A stretch of 64,000 nt of DNA from Novosphingobium huizhouense (GCF_020179475.1 NZ_JAILXZ010000001.1:1302001-1366000); one strand, 5' to 3'. Shown: positions 35,502 through 44,877, counted from the first letter of the stretch. Numbers and translations are program-made. The notes: a model not told the origin generated them from the sequence alone.

Positions 35502-36089
35502 TCAGTTGGGCAGCGAGACCGCGTCGGTCACGTGGATCACGCCGTTCTTCTGGAAGACGTCGGCCTGGGTGACGGTGGCGGTGCCGCCCTTCTCGTCGGT
35601 CAGCACGACCTTGCCGTCGACGATCGCGGCGGTCAGCGTGCCGCCCGCAACGGTGGTCAGCCGGGTGCTGCCGCCGTCGGCCTTGATCTTGGCGATCAAC
35701 TGCTCGGCCGAAACGCGGCCGGGCACGACGTTGTAGGTCAGCACCTTGGTCAGCGTGGCCTTGTTCTCGGGCTTGAGCAGGGTATCGACGGTGCCGGCGG
35801 GAAGCTTGGCGAAGGCCGCGTTGGTCGGCGCGAACACGGTGAAGGGCCCGGCGCCGTTGAGCGTATCGACCAGGCCCGCCGCCTTGACCGCGGCGACCAG
35901 CGTGGTGTGGTCGGCCGAGTTGACCGCGTTCTCGACGATCGTGCGGCTTGGCAGCATCGCCGCGCCGCCGACCATGACCGAGGCAGGGGTTTCGTGATGG
36001 CTGGCGAGCGCCGGCGTGGCGGCGAGGCCACCGGTGGCGGCAAGCGCGGCGGCGGCCACCGTGGCGGCGCGAAGGGGGAAGCGGTTCAT
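35502..36089 (-). CDS. Secreted fasciclin (FAS1) domain protein
   Basis: A 195-residue protein with a signal peptide (about 1-29, ending ALA/SH) and a single FAS1 domain. The two conserved FAS1 blocks are visible: GAGPFTVFAPTNAAFAKLPA (about 81-100) and the C-terminal VFQKNGVIHVTDAVSLPN. FAS1 proteins mediate adhesion or interactions in the envelope. Start 36089 has GGAGAG 5 nt upstream, but that sequence lies in the 3' arm of a 10-bp hairpin (36095-36117). The gene converges on clpX and shares a terminator with it. Confidence 0.9.
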   Translation of the reverse strand: MNRFPLRAATVAAAALAATGGLAATPALASHHETPASVMVGGAAMLPSRTIVENAVNSADHTTLVAAVKAAGLVDTLNGAGPFTVFAPTNAAFAKLPAGTVDTLLKPENKATLTKVLTYNVVPGRVSAEQLIAKIKADGGSTRLTTVAGGTLTAAIVDGKVVLTDEKGGTATVTQADVFQKNGVIHVTDAVSLPN

Positions 36090-36094
36090 CGTGA

Positions 36095-36117
36095 CTCTCC
36101 TCGTTGGACGAGAAGAG
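36095..36117 (-). promoter_or_regulatory. Hairpin sequestering the fasciclin ribosome-binding site
   Basis: On the minus strand CTCTTCTCGT, CCA, ACGAGGAGAG forms a 10-bp stem (one G-U) with a 3-nt loop. The GGAGAG ribosome-binding site is inside the 3' arm, 5 nt before the ATG. In that structure the ribosome cannot bind, as in RNA thermometers or protein-gated leaders. Confidence 0.6.
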
Positions 36118-36275
36118 GCGCCGGACCGTGGGCGGCGGCGCAGCGCCGGCGAGGGGGAACGCCGGCGTGCGACCGCAGATCCTCGATCCGCATCGCCCCT
36201 TCCCGCTTGCCAGATGGGCACGATGCGTGAGCTGACCACCTGTCCCGAAGGGAAGCGCGGCGCGCCCGGCGCTCC

Positions 36276-37274
36276 TCAGACGACCTCTTCGCGGTGCAGG
36301 CGGCAGGCGTGGCTCTCGCTCGCCAGCTCGATCTGCACGGTGGCGTGGCCGATGCCGAAGTCGTGCTCGAGCTCCTCGGCAAGGTGGTGGAGGAAGGCAT
36401 CGCCTGGGTGCCCGGCGGGGATCACGAGGTGCGCGGTGAGCGCGGTTTCGGTCGTGCTCATCGGCCAGATGTGCAGGTCGTGGACCGCCGTGACGCCGGG
36501 CAGCGCGCAGAGAAAGCCGCGCACTTTCGCCTCGTCGATCCCGGCCGGAACGCCGAGCAGCCCCATCTTGAGCGAGTCCTTGAGCAGGCCCCAGGTGCCG
36601 CGCGCGATCACCGCGACGATGACCAGGCTGGTAGCGGGATCGATCCAGGTCGCGCCGGTCAGCATGATCGCGAGCCCCGCGAGCACGACCCCGGCGCTCA
36701 CCGCGGCGTCTGCGACCATGTGCAGGTAGGCGCCGCGCACGTTGATGTCGTGGTGCCGGCCGCGCATGAACATCAGCGCCGTGCCCATGTTGATCGCGAT
36801 GCCGATCGCGGCGACGACCATGACCGGGCCGGCGGCCACCGGTTGCGGGTCGAACAGGCGGCGCACCGTCTCGACCAGGATCGCGCCCAATGCCACCAGC
36901 AGCAGCGAGGCATTGCCGAGCGCGGCGAGGATCGAGCTCGACTTGAAGCCATAGGTGAAGCGCGCCGAGGGCGGGCGCCTGGCGAGCACGCTCGCGCCCC
37001 AGGCGATCAGCAGGCCGAGCACGTCGGACAGGTTGTGCCCGGCATCGGCGACCAGCGCCATCGAGCCGGACAGGACGCCGTAGCCCGCCTCCACGGCAAC
37101 AAAGCCGGTGTTGAGCAGCACCCCGACGGCAAAGGCGCGACCGAAGTCGGCCGGCGCATGTGCGTGGCCGTGCCCATGCGAATGCCCGTGCCCGTGCGAA
37201 TGCCCGTGCCCGTGCGAATGCCCGTGCCCGTGCGAATGGCCGTGATGGTGATGATGCGCGTGGGAGCCCGACAT
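36276..37274 (-). CDS. Cation diffusion facilitator with His-rich N-terminus
   Basis: A 332-residue CDF-family divalent-metal/proton antiporter, probably exporting Zn2+, Co2+ or similar. The N-terminal 37 residues are almost entirely His and Gly (GHSHGHGH repeats), typical of metal buffering. Six membrane segments follow from about residue 47, with metal-site motifs VADAGHNLSDVLGLL (Asp, His, Asp) and MVADAAVSAGVV, and a cytoplasmic C-terminal domain from about 230 with HDLHIWPMSTTETALTAH. The DNA of the His repeats consists of three perfect 18-bp copies. It is monocistronic by position, next to rnpB. Confidence 0.93.
   Translation of the reverse strand: MSGSHAHHHHHGHSHGHGHSHGHGHSHGHGHSHGHGHAHAPADFGRAFAVGVLLNTGFVAVEAGYGVLSGSMALVADAGHNLSDVLGLLIAWGASVLARRPPSARFTYGFKSSSILAALGNASLLLVALGAILVETVRRLFDPQPVAAGPVMVVAAIGIAINMGTALMFMRGRHHDINVRGAYLHMVADAAVSAGVVLAGLAIMLTGATWIDPATSLVIVAVIARGTWGLLKDSLKMGLLGVPAGIDEAKVRGFLCALPGVTAVHDLHIWPMSTTETALTAHLVIPAGHPGDAFLHHLAEELEHDFGIGHATVQIELASESHACRLHREEVV
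37181..37234 (-). repeat. 18-bp tandem repeat coding His-Gly units
   Basis: Three perfect copies of AATGCCCGTGCCCGTGCG (plus-strand reading) lie at 37181-37198, 37199-37216 and 37217-37234, followed by a degenerate copy. Each codes six residues of the His/Gly tract of the CDF transporter. Copy number could vary by slippage without shifting the frame. Confidence 0.95.
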
Positions 37275-37320
37275 GACGGACGCCCTAGACCCTCGCGCGG
37301 GGGTAGGAAATGCCTTTGGT

Positions 37321-37741
37321 GCGTCGGGGGGCCTGTAAGCCGGGTTCTGTAGCGCCGACGGTATGCGATCATCGCACCGTATCGCCGCTGGCAGCCATTC
37401 CTCTCGGCAGGCCGTTGCCGGACTGCTCTAGCAATCAACCCGGACCGCTGGCCCGAAACTGGCCTGCCTCGCGCAGGCGAGGCGCGCGGTCCCTATTCGA
37501 TCTTGCTCCGGGTGGGGTTTGCCGTGCCGCTCCTGTCGCCAGTCGCGCGGTGCGCTCTTGCCGCACCCTTTCACCCTTACCCCTTCGAAAAAGGGGCGGT
37601 CTGCTCTCTGTGGCACTTTCCCTTGACCTTCGGCGAAGCCTCCGGCCCGGCGGGCGTTACCCGCCACCCTCGTTTCGTGGAGCCCGGACTTTCCTCGGCA
37701 TCAGACGAGCTGACGACGCGGCTGCCCGGCCCCCCGGCGCG
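37321..37741 (-). ncRNA. rnpB: RNase P RNA component
   Basis: On the minus strand the sequence contains the universal RNase P RNA elements GAGGAAAGTCCGGGCTCC near the 5' end and AGAACCCGGCTTACAGGCC near the 3' end; the ends pair through GGGGGGCC/GGCCCCCC (P1). The internal region has the AACGCCC... and GAGCAGT-like conserved blocks of the type A RNA. Ends are estimated within about 10 nt from the P1 pairing. Reading frames across it are non-coding. It begins only about 5 nt after the amiD-like stop, so its promoter must lie inside that gene or it is processed from its transcript. Confidence 0.93.
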
Positions 37742-37746
37742 ATGGG

Positions 37747-38451
37747 TCACCTAGCATGACCCATATCGCGTTCCAACAGGAGTTCGAAGAGCAGCGCGCC
37801 CAATTGCCCGTCGATCTCGCCGGTGATGCGGTGCGGGCGCCAGCGCCGCTCGAAGGCGCGCACCGCGGCGGCGGGATCGCTGATGTCGTAGCCGAAGCGC
37901 TCGAGCGCGAGGAAGAAGGCGCCGTCGTTGTCGTAAAGCAGCCGCATCTTGAGTTTCGGCTTGGGCAGGGCGAGGCGCAGGCGGGCGAGCATGTCCCAGT
38001 CGAACAGCTCGCCCGGGTCGCTCTTGCGCGCCGGCGCAATGTCCGAATGGCCGACGACATTGGCGCGCGGCACGTTGTGGCGCCTGACGATGTCGGCCAG
38101 CAGCGGGGCGAGCGCTTCCATCTGCGCATCGGGAAAGGGACGGTACCCCCATTCGTGGCCCGGGTTGACCAGCTCGATCCCGACGCTCGCCGAATTCACG
38201 TCGGTCACCCCGCGCCAGTAGGAGCGCCCCGCGTGCCAGGCGCGCTTTTCTTCGGCGACGAGGCGGGTGACGGTGCCGTCCTCGTCGATCATGTAGTGCG
38301 CGCTGACTTCGGCGGCGGGATCGCACATCCGCGCGAGCGCCTCGTCGGCGCTCTGCATGCCGGTGTAGTGGAGCACCACCATGGTCACCGGGAGCTTGCG
38401 CTCGTTCCAGTTGGGCGAGGCGGCTTCCCGGTGGATCAGCCAGCGGTTCAT
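37747..38451 (-). CDS. N-acetylmuramoyl-L-alanine amidase (Amidase_2 domain)
   Basis: A 234-residue peptidoglycan amidase of the AmpD/AmiD type. The zinc-site motifs are visible: MVVLHYTGMQSADEAL with His at about 28, AWHAGRSYWRG with His at about 72, and VVGHSDIAPARKSDPGELFDW with His and the catalytic Asp region (about 133-153). The C-terminal 60 residues are a helical putative binding region. There is no signal peptide, so it may be cytoplasmic like AmpD and act in muropeptide recycling, though AmiD-like proteins are periplasmic. It is followed by rnpB and preceded by chpT 24 bp upstream. Confidence 0.88.
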   Translation of the reverse strand: MNRWLIHREAASPNWNERKLPVTMVVLHYTGMQSADEALARMCDPAAEVSAHYMIDEDGTVTRLVAEEKRAWHAGRSYWRGVTDVNSASVGIELVNPGHEWGYRPFPDAQMEALAPLLADIVRRHNVPRANVVGHSDIAPARKSDPGELFDWDMLARLRLALPKPKLKMRLLYDNDGAFFLALERFGYDISDPAAAVRAFERRWRPHRITGEIDGQLGALLFELLLERDMGHAR

Positions 38452-38475
38452 GGCCAGCGGCTCATCGCCCCGCGA

Positions 38476-39135
38476 TCAGGCCGCAGCCGGAAGCACCGCG
38501 CCGAGCACCAGCGCCTCTGCCGTGGCGTGGACCTGCACGCCGCCGCCCAGCTGCGCCGCGATCAGCTGGACCATCGTCGCCGGCGCGGTCTTGCTCGACA
38601 GCTCGCCATCGGGCAGCGTGCCTTCGAGCGCCTGCCCGACCGCGGGGTCGAAGGCGACGCGCGCGCCGCTTGCGCGGACCACGATCTCGATCGCCTGCGC
38701 GCCGGCTTCGGCGCCGATGTCGAGCTGCCCGCCGCGGACCAGCGCGTCGATGCCGATCAGCGCGAGATTGAGCAGCACCTTGATCGCGCTCTTGGGCAGG
38801 CTGTCGCCACCCAGCACCCAGTTGACCGCGATCCGGCCATTGTTGCCGACCAGCGCATCGACGAGGCTGCGCGCCTCGGCGAGCGGGACCATGTCGCCAA
38901 AGCCGCCTGCCGCGCCGAAAGCGAGGCGAAAGAAGCGCAGCTTGTCGGCCGAGATGCGTGCGCTCTGTTCGAGCAGTTCGAAGCACTTCTCGCGCATCGA
39001 GGGGTCCTTTTCCTCGGCGAGCAGCTCCAGGCCGTTGGTCAGCGCGCCCACCGGGCTCAACAGATCGTGGCACAGCCGCGAGCAGAGCAGGCTGGCCAGA
39101 TCGAGCGCGTGGGAATCGGGCGAGGCGGTGGTCAT
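38476..39135 (-). CDS. chpT: Histidine phosphotransferase ChpT
   Basis: ChpT passes phosphate from the hybrid kinase CckA to the response regulators CtrA and CpdR in the alphaproteobacterial cell-cycle circuit. The 219-residue product has the DHp-like helix with the phospho-acceptor His (SRLCHDLLSPVGALTNGLEL, His23) and a degenerate ATPase-like C-terminal domain (from about 95, with NLALIGIDALVRGGQ and TMVQLIAAQLGGGVQV). ATG 39135 is used; another ATG five codons earlier is possible. It lies 24 bp upstream of the amidase gene. CtrA in related genera controls flagellar genes, which fits a motile organism. Confidence 0.88.
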   Translation of the reverse strand: MTTASPDSHALDLASLLCSRLCHDLLSPVGALTNGLELLAEEKDPSMREKCFELLEQSARISADKLRFFRLAFGAAGGFGDMVPLAEARSLVDALVGNNGRIAVNWVLGGDSLPKSAIKVLLNLALIGIDALVRGGQLDIGAEAGAQAIEIVVRASGARVAFDPAVGQALEGTLPDGELSSKTAPATMVQLIAAQLGGGVQVHATAEALVLGAVLPAAA

Positions 39136-39282
39136 GGGCGGGTTTCGCATCCTGGAGGGGGGAGGGGGGTTTACGGGGTTTACACAGTCCTGAGCAAAAA
39201 CTCGCAAGGCCCGGCGCGGCCGGAAATCCGGGGTTTCGCCAAGTGCGGCAGCGGAGGGCGGCGCTTCGTCACGCGGTCAGCC

Positions 39283-39681
39283 TTACCCATCCGCGACCGC
39301 GTAGGAAAGGGCCGCAAAACCTGAAGGGAGGTCGCGCCACAGCGTGACCGAGCCCGCCGCGGCGATCGCCCAGATCCGTCCGTCGCCGGCCGCGCTCGCC
39401 GCGTCGCGCGACGAGGGCCGGGCAAGACCGTTGGGGTGCGAGTGAAAGTAGCCGAGAACCTGGGCATCGCGATCGGCGCGCGCGGCGCGATGCGCCGCGA
39501 CCAGCGCCGCGGGGTCGATCTCGAAAGCCTGCGCGGGGTCTGCCGCGACGTTGCGCGCGGCGAGCGCGTTTCGCACGATCCCTTCGGGTCCGACGAGCAG
39601 GCCGCAGCATTCCAGCGGATGGGCCTTTGCGGCGGCATCGAGGATCGCGGCGTGGGCGGAGGCTGTCAACGTCACCGTCAC
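39283..39681 (-). CDS. JAMM/JAB-domain metalloprotease
   Basis: A 132-residue single-domain Mov34/JAB peptidase. The JAMM motif is intact: the upstream Glu in LECCGLLVG, then HSHPNGLARPSSRD (HxHP and the S..D ligands). Bacterial members of this size cleave small sulfur-carrier or ubiquitin-like proteins; no such partner gene is adjacent. The start is uncertain: GTG codons at 39681 and 39675 are the best candidates, none with a clear ribosome-binding site; the frame opens upstream to 39717. It is divergent from the MCP gene. Confidence 0.85.
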   Translation of the reverse strand: MTVTLTASAHAAILDAAAKAHPLECCGLLVGPEGIVRNALAARNVAADPAQAFEIDPAALVAAHRAARADRDAQVLGYFHSHPNGLARPSSRDAASAAGDGRIWAIAAAGSVTLWRDLPSGFAALSYAVADG

Positions 39682-39858
39682 GAAGGCGAGATTGGGCGCA
39701 AAGCCGCGCAGGCACAAGCCGCAACTTGATCCGGTTGATTACGGCCAAATCCGGCGGAAAACTACATAACCGGCGCAATTCCGATGTTACCTATTCTGCG
39801 GCATGACACCTTTCGACCCGTTCCCTTCGATTGTTCGGACCGATTGGGGAGAAGCCGC

Positions 39859-41607
39859 TTGCTGCGTAACAAGACCATCATTGCCAAAGTCTGGACGGGC
39901 TGCGCGATCCTCGCCGTCGCCGCGATCGCCTCGGCGACCGTGAGCGTGATCGGGATGAGCCGCCAGCAAGAGGCGATGCACGCGATTGCGGGCGCGAGTG
40001 CGCTGCTGCGCAATCACATGGAAGCCGACATGGGCCACGACGCGATCCGCGGCGAGGTGGTCAGCATCGTCGCCTCGCGCCAGACAGGCGCCATCGACGG
40101 GCCGGCCGCGGCGGCCGAACTGCGCGACCGCGTCGACGACTTTACGCAGCACATGGAGACCACCGCACGCGTCGAGAACGCGCCGGCAGTGGCGCGCGCC
40201 CGGGCCAAGGCCGACCCCGCGTTCCGCGCCTATGTCGAAATCGCGCGGCAGATCGCCGACGACGGCGCGGCCGGCCGGGTACCCGACGATGCGCGACTGC
40301 GCCGCTTCCAGCAGCTCTTCGAGGAGCTCGAGGGCGAGATGGCCAATGTTTCGGATGCGGTCCAGGCGCACGTCGCGGAGACTTCGGCGCAAGCGGACGC
40401 GGTGGCCGGCCAGGCACGCTGGATGACCATCGCGAGCCTGCTCGCGATCCTGCTGGCGCTTGCCTTCGTCGCGCGCTCGGGCCAGCGCTTCCTGATCGAT
40501 CCGATCCTCGGCATCGCCGCGCGGCTGCGCGAGCTGGCCGACGGACGGCTCGACATCGTCGTGTCCAGCGGCGAGCGCACCGACGAGATCGGCGACCTCG
40601 CGCGGTCGGTGTCCGACTTGCGCGACGGCCTCGCCGAAGCGCGCGCGGAAACCGGGCGGCAGGCCGACACGATCGTCGATTCGATCGGCGCGGGCCTGAG
40701 CGAGCTTGCCGGGGGCAACCTTGCCTACCGCATCGAGCAGCCGCTCGCCGGCCGCTTCGAGAAGCTGCGCACCGACTTCAACGACGCGCTCGGCGCGCTG
40801 GGCCAGGTCCTGGGCGAGATGAAGAACTCGACCGAGCACCTTCATGCAGTGGCACGTGACATCGGCGGCGCGGCGGGCGACCTGTCCAACCGCAACGCCA
40901 ACCAGGCGGCGAGCCTCGAGGAGACCGCTGCGGCGATCGCCAGCCTGGCGCAACGCGTCGCCGGATCGACCGCAGCTGTGTCCACCGCGCGTCACGCGGT
41001 CGACAACGTGGGCAGCGAGATGAGCCGCGGCGGCGAGGTGATCCAGGACGCCGAGGCGGCGATGGACCGGATCGAGGTCGCCTCGCAGCAGATCGGCAGC
41101 ATCGTCAGCGTGATCGACGGGATCGCCTTCCAGACCAACCTGCTTGCGCTCAATGCCGGGGTCGAGGCCGCCCGCGCCGGCGAGCAGGGCAAGGGCTTCG
41201 CGGTCGTCGCCAGCGAAGTCCGCGCGCTCGCCCTGCGCAGCGCCGACGCCGCGCGCGAGATCAAGCAGCTGATCGAGAATTCGTCGCAGGAGATCGGCGA
41301 GGGCGTGCGGCTGGTGCGCGATGCGGGCGCGAGCCTGCGCGCGATCACCGAGCAGATGAGCGAGATCAACCGGATGATGGAAGTGGTCGAGGCCGGGGCC
41401 AGCGAGCAGAACTCCTCGCTCGCCTCGATCGACGCGACATCGAAGCAGATCGAGAAGATCACCCAGAGCAACGCCGCGGTGGCCGACGAGGTGACCAAGG
41501 CCAGCCGCGAGGTGGTCGCCTCGATCAACGAGGTGGTCCGCGAGCTGGATCGCTTCGTCATCGCGCGCGGCGCGGCGCGGCGGTCGGACTACGGTCTGGC
41601 CGCGTGA
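39859..41607 (+). CDS. Methyl-accepting chemotaxis protein
   Basis: A 582-residue chemoreceptor. A TTG start preceded by GGGGAGAA begins the sequence just before the first membrane segment (about 10-32). A sensory region of about 150 residues is followed by a second membrane segment (about 187-206), a HAMP region with repeated HAMP-like helices (about 207-305) and a cytoplasmic signalling hairpin whose tip [20 protein letters not shown] with [15 protein letters not shown] binds CheA and CheW. There is no C-terminal NWETF-type pentapeptide. The gene overlaps the porin gene by 4 bp (GTGA). No che cluster is in the window. Confidence 0.93.
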   Translation: MLRNKTIIAKVWTGCAILAVAAIASATVSVIGMSRQQEAMHAIAGASALLRNHMEADMGHDAIRGEVVSIVASRQTGAIDGPAAAAELRDRVDDFTQHMETTARVENAPAVARARAKADPAFRAYVEIARQIADDGAAGRVPDDARLRRFQQLFEELEGEMANVSDAVQAHVAETSAQADAVAGQARWMTIASLLAILLALAFVARSGQRFLIDPILGIAARLRELADGRLDIVVSSGERTDEIGDLARSVSDLRDGLAEARAETGRQADTIVDSIGAGLSELAGGNLAYRIEQPLAGRFEKLRTDFNDALGALGQVLGEMKNSTEHLHAVARDIGGAAGDLSNRNANQAASLEETAAAIASLAQRVAGSTAAVSTARHAVDNVGSEMSRGGEVIQDAEAAMDRIEVASQQIGSIVSVIDGIAFQTNLLALNAGVEAARAGEQGKGFAVVASEVRALALRSADAAREIKQLIENSSQEIGEGVRLVRDAGASLRAITEQMSEINRMMEVVEAGASEQNSSLASIDATSKQIEKITQSNAAVADEVTKASREVVASINEVVRELDRFVIARGAARRSDYGLAA

Positions 41608-42806
41608 AACCCTTTGCCGCCCTGGTCGCGGCCTGCGTCGCGTTGTGCTGCGCGGAGCCGGCGCGCTCGGCCCAGGCAGGGCAGGACGCTGGCGAAAGCG
41701 GGGCCGCGACGGCCCCCGGCCGCGCGGTCGAACTCGCCGCGGCGCTGACCGTCGATGTCGTGGCGGCGGTTCGCGGCGGGGCGGACCACCGCGCGCGCGT
41801 GCTGAGCAACCTCGACCTGACGGCCGACCTCGATCTCGACGCGCTTGCCGGCTGGTCGGGCGCGCGCGGCTTCGTCTACGTGCTCGACAACCACGGCCTG
41901 CGGCCCAACGATGCCGCCGGCACACTCGAGGGGGTCAACAACATCGAGGTGGGCAGGGCCGCGACGCGGCTGTTCGAGGCGTGGATCGAACAGGACCTCG
42001 GGCGCGGCGCGAACCTGCGGGTGGGACTCTACGACCTCAACAGCGAGTTCTACGTGACCGATTCCTCGGGACTGCTGCTGGGCCCGCCGTTCGGGATCGG
42101 CTCGGAGTTCGCCTCGACCGGGCGCAACGGTCCGTCGATCTTTCCCTCCTCGGCGCTCGCCGCGCGGCTTTCGCTGCCGCTCGGCAAGGACGGCGGCTTC
42201 GTCCGCATGGCCGTGCTCGATGCCCGCGCGCAGACCTTTGGCGACGTCGGCGGGGTGGACCTGCATTTCGGCGACGGCCTGCTGTTCATCGGCGAGGCGG
42301 GCAAGGCGAAGGGGGCGACGCGGCTGGCGGTGGGGGCCTGGGGCTATTCGCGCGGCGCGCCCAACTTCTACCTCGCCGGCGCCGACGGCGAACCGGTGCG
42401 CAAGCCGTCCTACGGCGGCTATGCGATGGTCGAGCACGACCTGCCGCTGGGCGAGGCGCGCAAGCTGACCGCCTTCGTCCGCGCAGGGGTGGCGAGCCCG
42501 GATTCGGCGCCGTTCCGCGGCGCGCTGCAGGCCGGCGTGCTGCTGGCCCCGGCGCTGAAGGCGCGGCCCGAGAGCCTGTTCTCGATCGGCTTCCACCAGG
42601 CCTGGACCAACCGCAACTTCCGCGCCGCGGCGCGCGCCGAGGGCGTCGTCCCGGCCAACGAGCAGGGCATCGAGGCGACCTATGCCGACAGCGTGCTGCC
42701 CTGGCTCTCGCTCCAGCCCGACGTGCAATGGGTGCGCCACCCGGGCGGCGACCGCCAGGCGCGCTCGGCGCTGATCCTGAGCCTGCGCACCACCGCGAGC
42801 TTCTGA
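41604..42806 (+). CDS. Carbohydrate-selective porin, OprB family
   Basis: A 400-residue outer-membrane beta-barrel of the OprB family, which passes sugars. It has a signal peptide (about 1-22, [12 protein letters not shown]), then barrel strands with alternating hydrophobic residues and family motifs such as [38 protein letters not shown] and [20 protein letters not shown] near residues 90-145, ending TTASF with a terminal Phe as in outer-membrane proteins. The GTG start overlaps the MCP stop by 4 bp, implying coupled translation. The link with a chemoreceptor suggests that the two serve the same nutrient. Confidence 0.85.
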   Translation: MKPFAALVAACVALCCAEPARSAQAGQDAGESGAATAPGRAVELAAALTVDVVAAVRGGADHRARVLSNLDLTADLDLDALAGWSGARGFVYVLDNHGLRPNDAAGTLEGVNNIEVGRAATRLFEAWIEQDLGRGANLRVGLYDLNSEFYVTDSSGLLLGPPFGIGSEFASTGRNGPSIFPSSALAARLSLPLGKDGGFVRMAVLDARAQTFGDVGGVDLHFGDGLLFIGEAGKAKGATRLAVGAWGYSRGAPNFYLAGADGEPVRKPSYGGYAMVEHDLPLGEARKLTAFVRAGVASPDSAPFRGALQAGVLLAPALKARPESLFSIGFHQAWTNRNFRAAARAEGVVPANEQGIEATYADSVLPWLSLQPDVQWVRHPGGDRQARSALILSLRTTASF

Positions 42807-42850
42807 TCCGCGCTCTTGTTGGACTGCGAAGCATCCCCATATGGCAGGAC

Positions 42851-43828
42851 ATGGGGGGACACGACGCGATCATCGAAGGCGTGATTGGTCCCGGCGGCCA
42901 GCGGCTCGACCGGGCGCTGGCGGATTCGACCGGCCTGTCGCGCGAACGGATCAAGGCGCTGATCGACGAGGGCCGGGTGGAGCTGTCGGGCAAGGCGGCG
43001 ACGCAGGCCTCGTTCAAGGCCGCCGAAGGGACGCCGTTTTGCGTGCGCGTGCCGCAGGCGGCCCCGGCCGAGGCGGTGGCGCAGGACATCGCGCTCGACG
43101 TGGTGTTCGAGGACGCGCACCTGATCGTGGTCGACAAGCCGGCGGGGCTGGTGGTCCATCCCGCCGCGGGCAATCCCGACGGAACGCTGGTCAACGCGCT
43201 GCTCCACCACTGCGCCGGCCAGTTGTCCGGCATCGGCGGCGTGGCGCGCCCGGGCATCGTCCACCGCATCGACAAGGACACCTCGGGCCTGCTGGTCGTC
43301 GCCAAGACCGACGTGGCGCACGAAGGACTGGCAAAGCAGTTTGCCGACCATTCGATCACGCGCGCCTACAAGGCGGTGACCGCGGGCGTGCCGATGCCCC
43401 CTGCGGGCACGGTGCGCGGCGCAATCGGCCGCTCGAGCCACGACCGCAAGAAGATGGCGCTGGTCGAGGAAGGACGCGGAAAGCACGCGGTGACGCACTA
43501 TCGCACGCTCGAGGCGCTCGACGGGGCGGCGCTGGTCGAGTGCCGGCTCGAGACCGGGAGGACCCACCAGGTGCGCGTTCACCTTGCATCAATCGGCCAT
43601 GCGCTATTGGGCGATCCTGTCTATGGACGCCCTCCGGCCCGCATCCGCCCGATCCTCCAGCGCCTCGGCTTCCGCCGCCAGGCGCTCCATGCCGCCGAGC
43701 TCGGCTTCGTTCATCCGGTCGACGGCGCGGCGCTCCGCTTCGCCAGCCCGACGCCCGTCGACATGCGGGAACTCATCATCGAACTGTGCGCTCAAGAACA
43801 GGGTGCACGGCTTATGGCGAAGCTGTAG
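42851..43828 (+). CDS. rluD: 23S rRNA pseudouridine synthase RluD family
   Basis: RluD isomerises uridines in helix 69 of 23S rRNA. The 325-residue product has an N-terminal S4-like domain (QRLDRALADSTGLSRERIKA, about 15-35) and the catalytic domain with the RluA-family motif RPGIVHRIDKDTSGLLVVAK (about 135-154), in which HRIDKDTSG carries the catalytic Asp. RTHQVRVHLASIGHALLGD is also present. ATG 42851 follows AGGA; the frame continues upstream through the porin gene without family-like sequence. RluD rather than RluC is preferred from the S4 domain and length. Confidence 0.9.
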   Translation: MGGHDAIIEGVIGPGGQRLDRALADSTGLSRERIKALIDEGRVELSGKAATQASFKAAEGTPFCVRVPQAAPAEAVAQDIALDVVFEDAHLIVVDKPAGLVVHPAAGNPDGTLVNALLHHCAGQLSGIGGVARPGIVHRIDKDTSGLLVVAKTDVAHEGLAKQFADHSITRAYKAVTAGVPMPPAGTVRGAIGRSSHDRKKMALVEEGRGKHAVTHYRTLEALDGAALVECRLETGRTHQVRVHLASIGHALLGDPVYGRPPARIRPILQRLGFRRQALHAAELGFVHPVDGAALRFASPTPVDMRELIIELCAQEQGARLMAKL

Positions 43829-43930
43829 TGACGGGTATCACGCCCGATAGATTCCATGTGTGGCCCCACCGCCCGACGCCCAGTAGGGGTTAGGCATCGG
43901 GGTGCCGACGCGACGAAAGGAAGTGTCCAG

Positions 43931-44833
43931 GTGAGCGAACAGACCAAGGCCGCCAGCGTCCCCGCGCTCAACGGGGAAGCCAGCCTCAACCGCTATCTTG
44001 CCGAAATCCGCAAGTTCCCGGTCCTGACCGCCGAGCAGGAATACATGCTTGCCAAGCGATATCAGGAACATGGGGATCCCCAGGCCGCCGCGCAACTGGT
44101 GACGAGCCATCTTCGGCTCGTGGCCAAGATCGCCATGGGCTACCGCGGCTACGGCCTGCCGGTGAGCGAGCTGATCAGCGAAGGCAACATCGGCCTGATG
44201 CAGGGCGTCAAGAAGTTCGAGCCCGACCGCGGCTTCCGCCTCGCGACTTATGCGATGTGGTGGATCAAGGCCTCGATGCAGGAGTTCATCCTGCGCAGCT
44301 GGTCGCTGGTCAAGATGGGCACCACCGCGGCGCAGAAGAAGCTGTTCTTCAACCTGCGCCGGATGAAGAAGAACCTCGAGGCGTTCGAGGACACCGACCT
44401 GCATCCGGACGACGTGCGCAAGATCGCGACCGACCTCGGCGTGCCCGAGCAGGAAGTGATCAACATGAACCGGCGGATGATGATGGGCGGCGATGCCTCG
44501 CTCAACGTCTCGATCCGCGAGGACGGCGAAGGCTCGTGGCAGGACTGGCTGACCGACGACCGTCCGCTGCAGGACGAGACCGTCGCCGATGCCGAGGAAG
44601 CGCAAGTGCGCCACGACCTGCTGGTCGAGGCGATGGAGAGCCTCAACGACCGCGAGCGCCACATCCTGACCGACCGCCGCCTGGTCGACGAGCCCAAGAC
44701 GCTCGAGGAATTGAGCCAGGTCTACAACGTCAGCCGCGAGCGCGTCCGCCAGATCGAAGTGCGCGCGTTCGAGAAGCTGCAGAAGGCGATCCAGAAGATC
44801 GCCGGCGAGCGGCGGTTGCTGGCGGCGGGCTGA
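43931..44833 (+). CDS. rpoH: RNA polymerase heat-shock sigma factor RpoH (sigma-32)
   Basis: RpoH directs transcription of chaperone and protease genes. The 300-residue product from GTG 43931 (AAAGGAAG upstream) contains region 2 (LRLVAKIAMGYRGYGLPVSE, ATYAMWWIKASMQEFILRSW), the RpoH box QKKLFFNLRRMKKNLE (about 135-150), which identifies sigma-32, and region 4 with the helix-turn-helix (SQVYNVSRERVRQIEVRAFE). It follows rluD by 102 bp. The clpP promoter at 33236 could be one of its targets. A terminator follows at 44878. Confidence 0.96.
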   Translation: MSEQTKAASVPALNGEASLNRYLAEIRKFPVLTAEQEYMLAKRYQEHGDPQAAAQLVTSHLRLVAKIAMGYRGYGLPVSELISEGNIGLMQGVKKFEPDRGFRLATYAMWWIKASMQEFILRSWSLVKMGTTAAQKKLFFNLRRMKKNLEAFEDTDLHPDDVRKIATDLGVPEQEVINMNRRMMMGGDASLNVSIREDGEGSWQDWLTDDRPLQDETVADAEEAQVRHDLLVEAMESLNDRERHILTDRRLVDEPKTLEELSQVYNVSRERVRQIEVRAFEKLQKAIQKIAGERRLLAAG

Positions 44834-44877
44834 GCGGCCAGGCTGGAAAAGCTGCGAAAGCGGGAAATGCAGACGAG

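Noticed and set aside
37181..37234. CRISPR-like array
   Set aside because: The repeats are contiguous, have no spacers and lie in the coding sequence for a His/Gly tract.
37310..37759. Plus-strand and minus-strand short open frames
   Set aside because: They cover RNase P RNA, whose conserved elements are clear on the minus strand.
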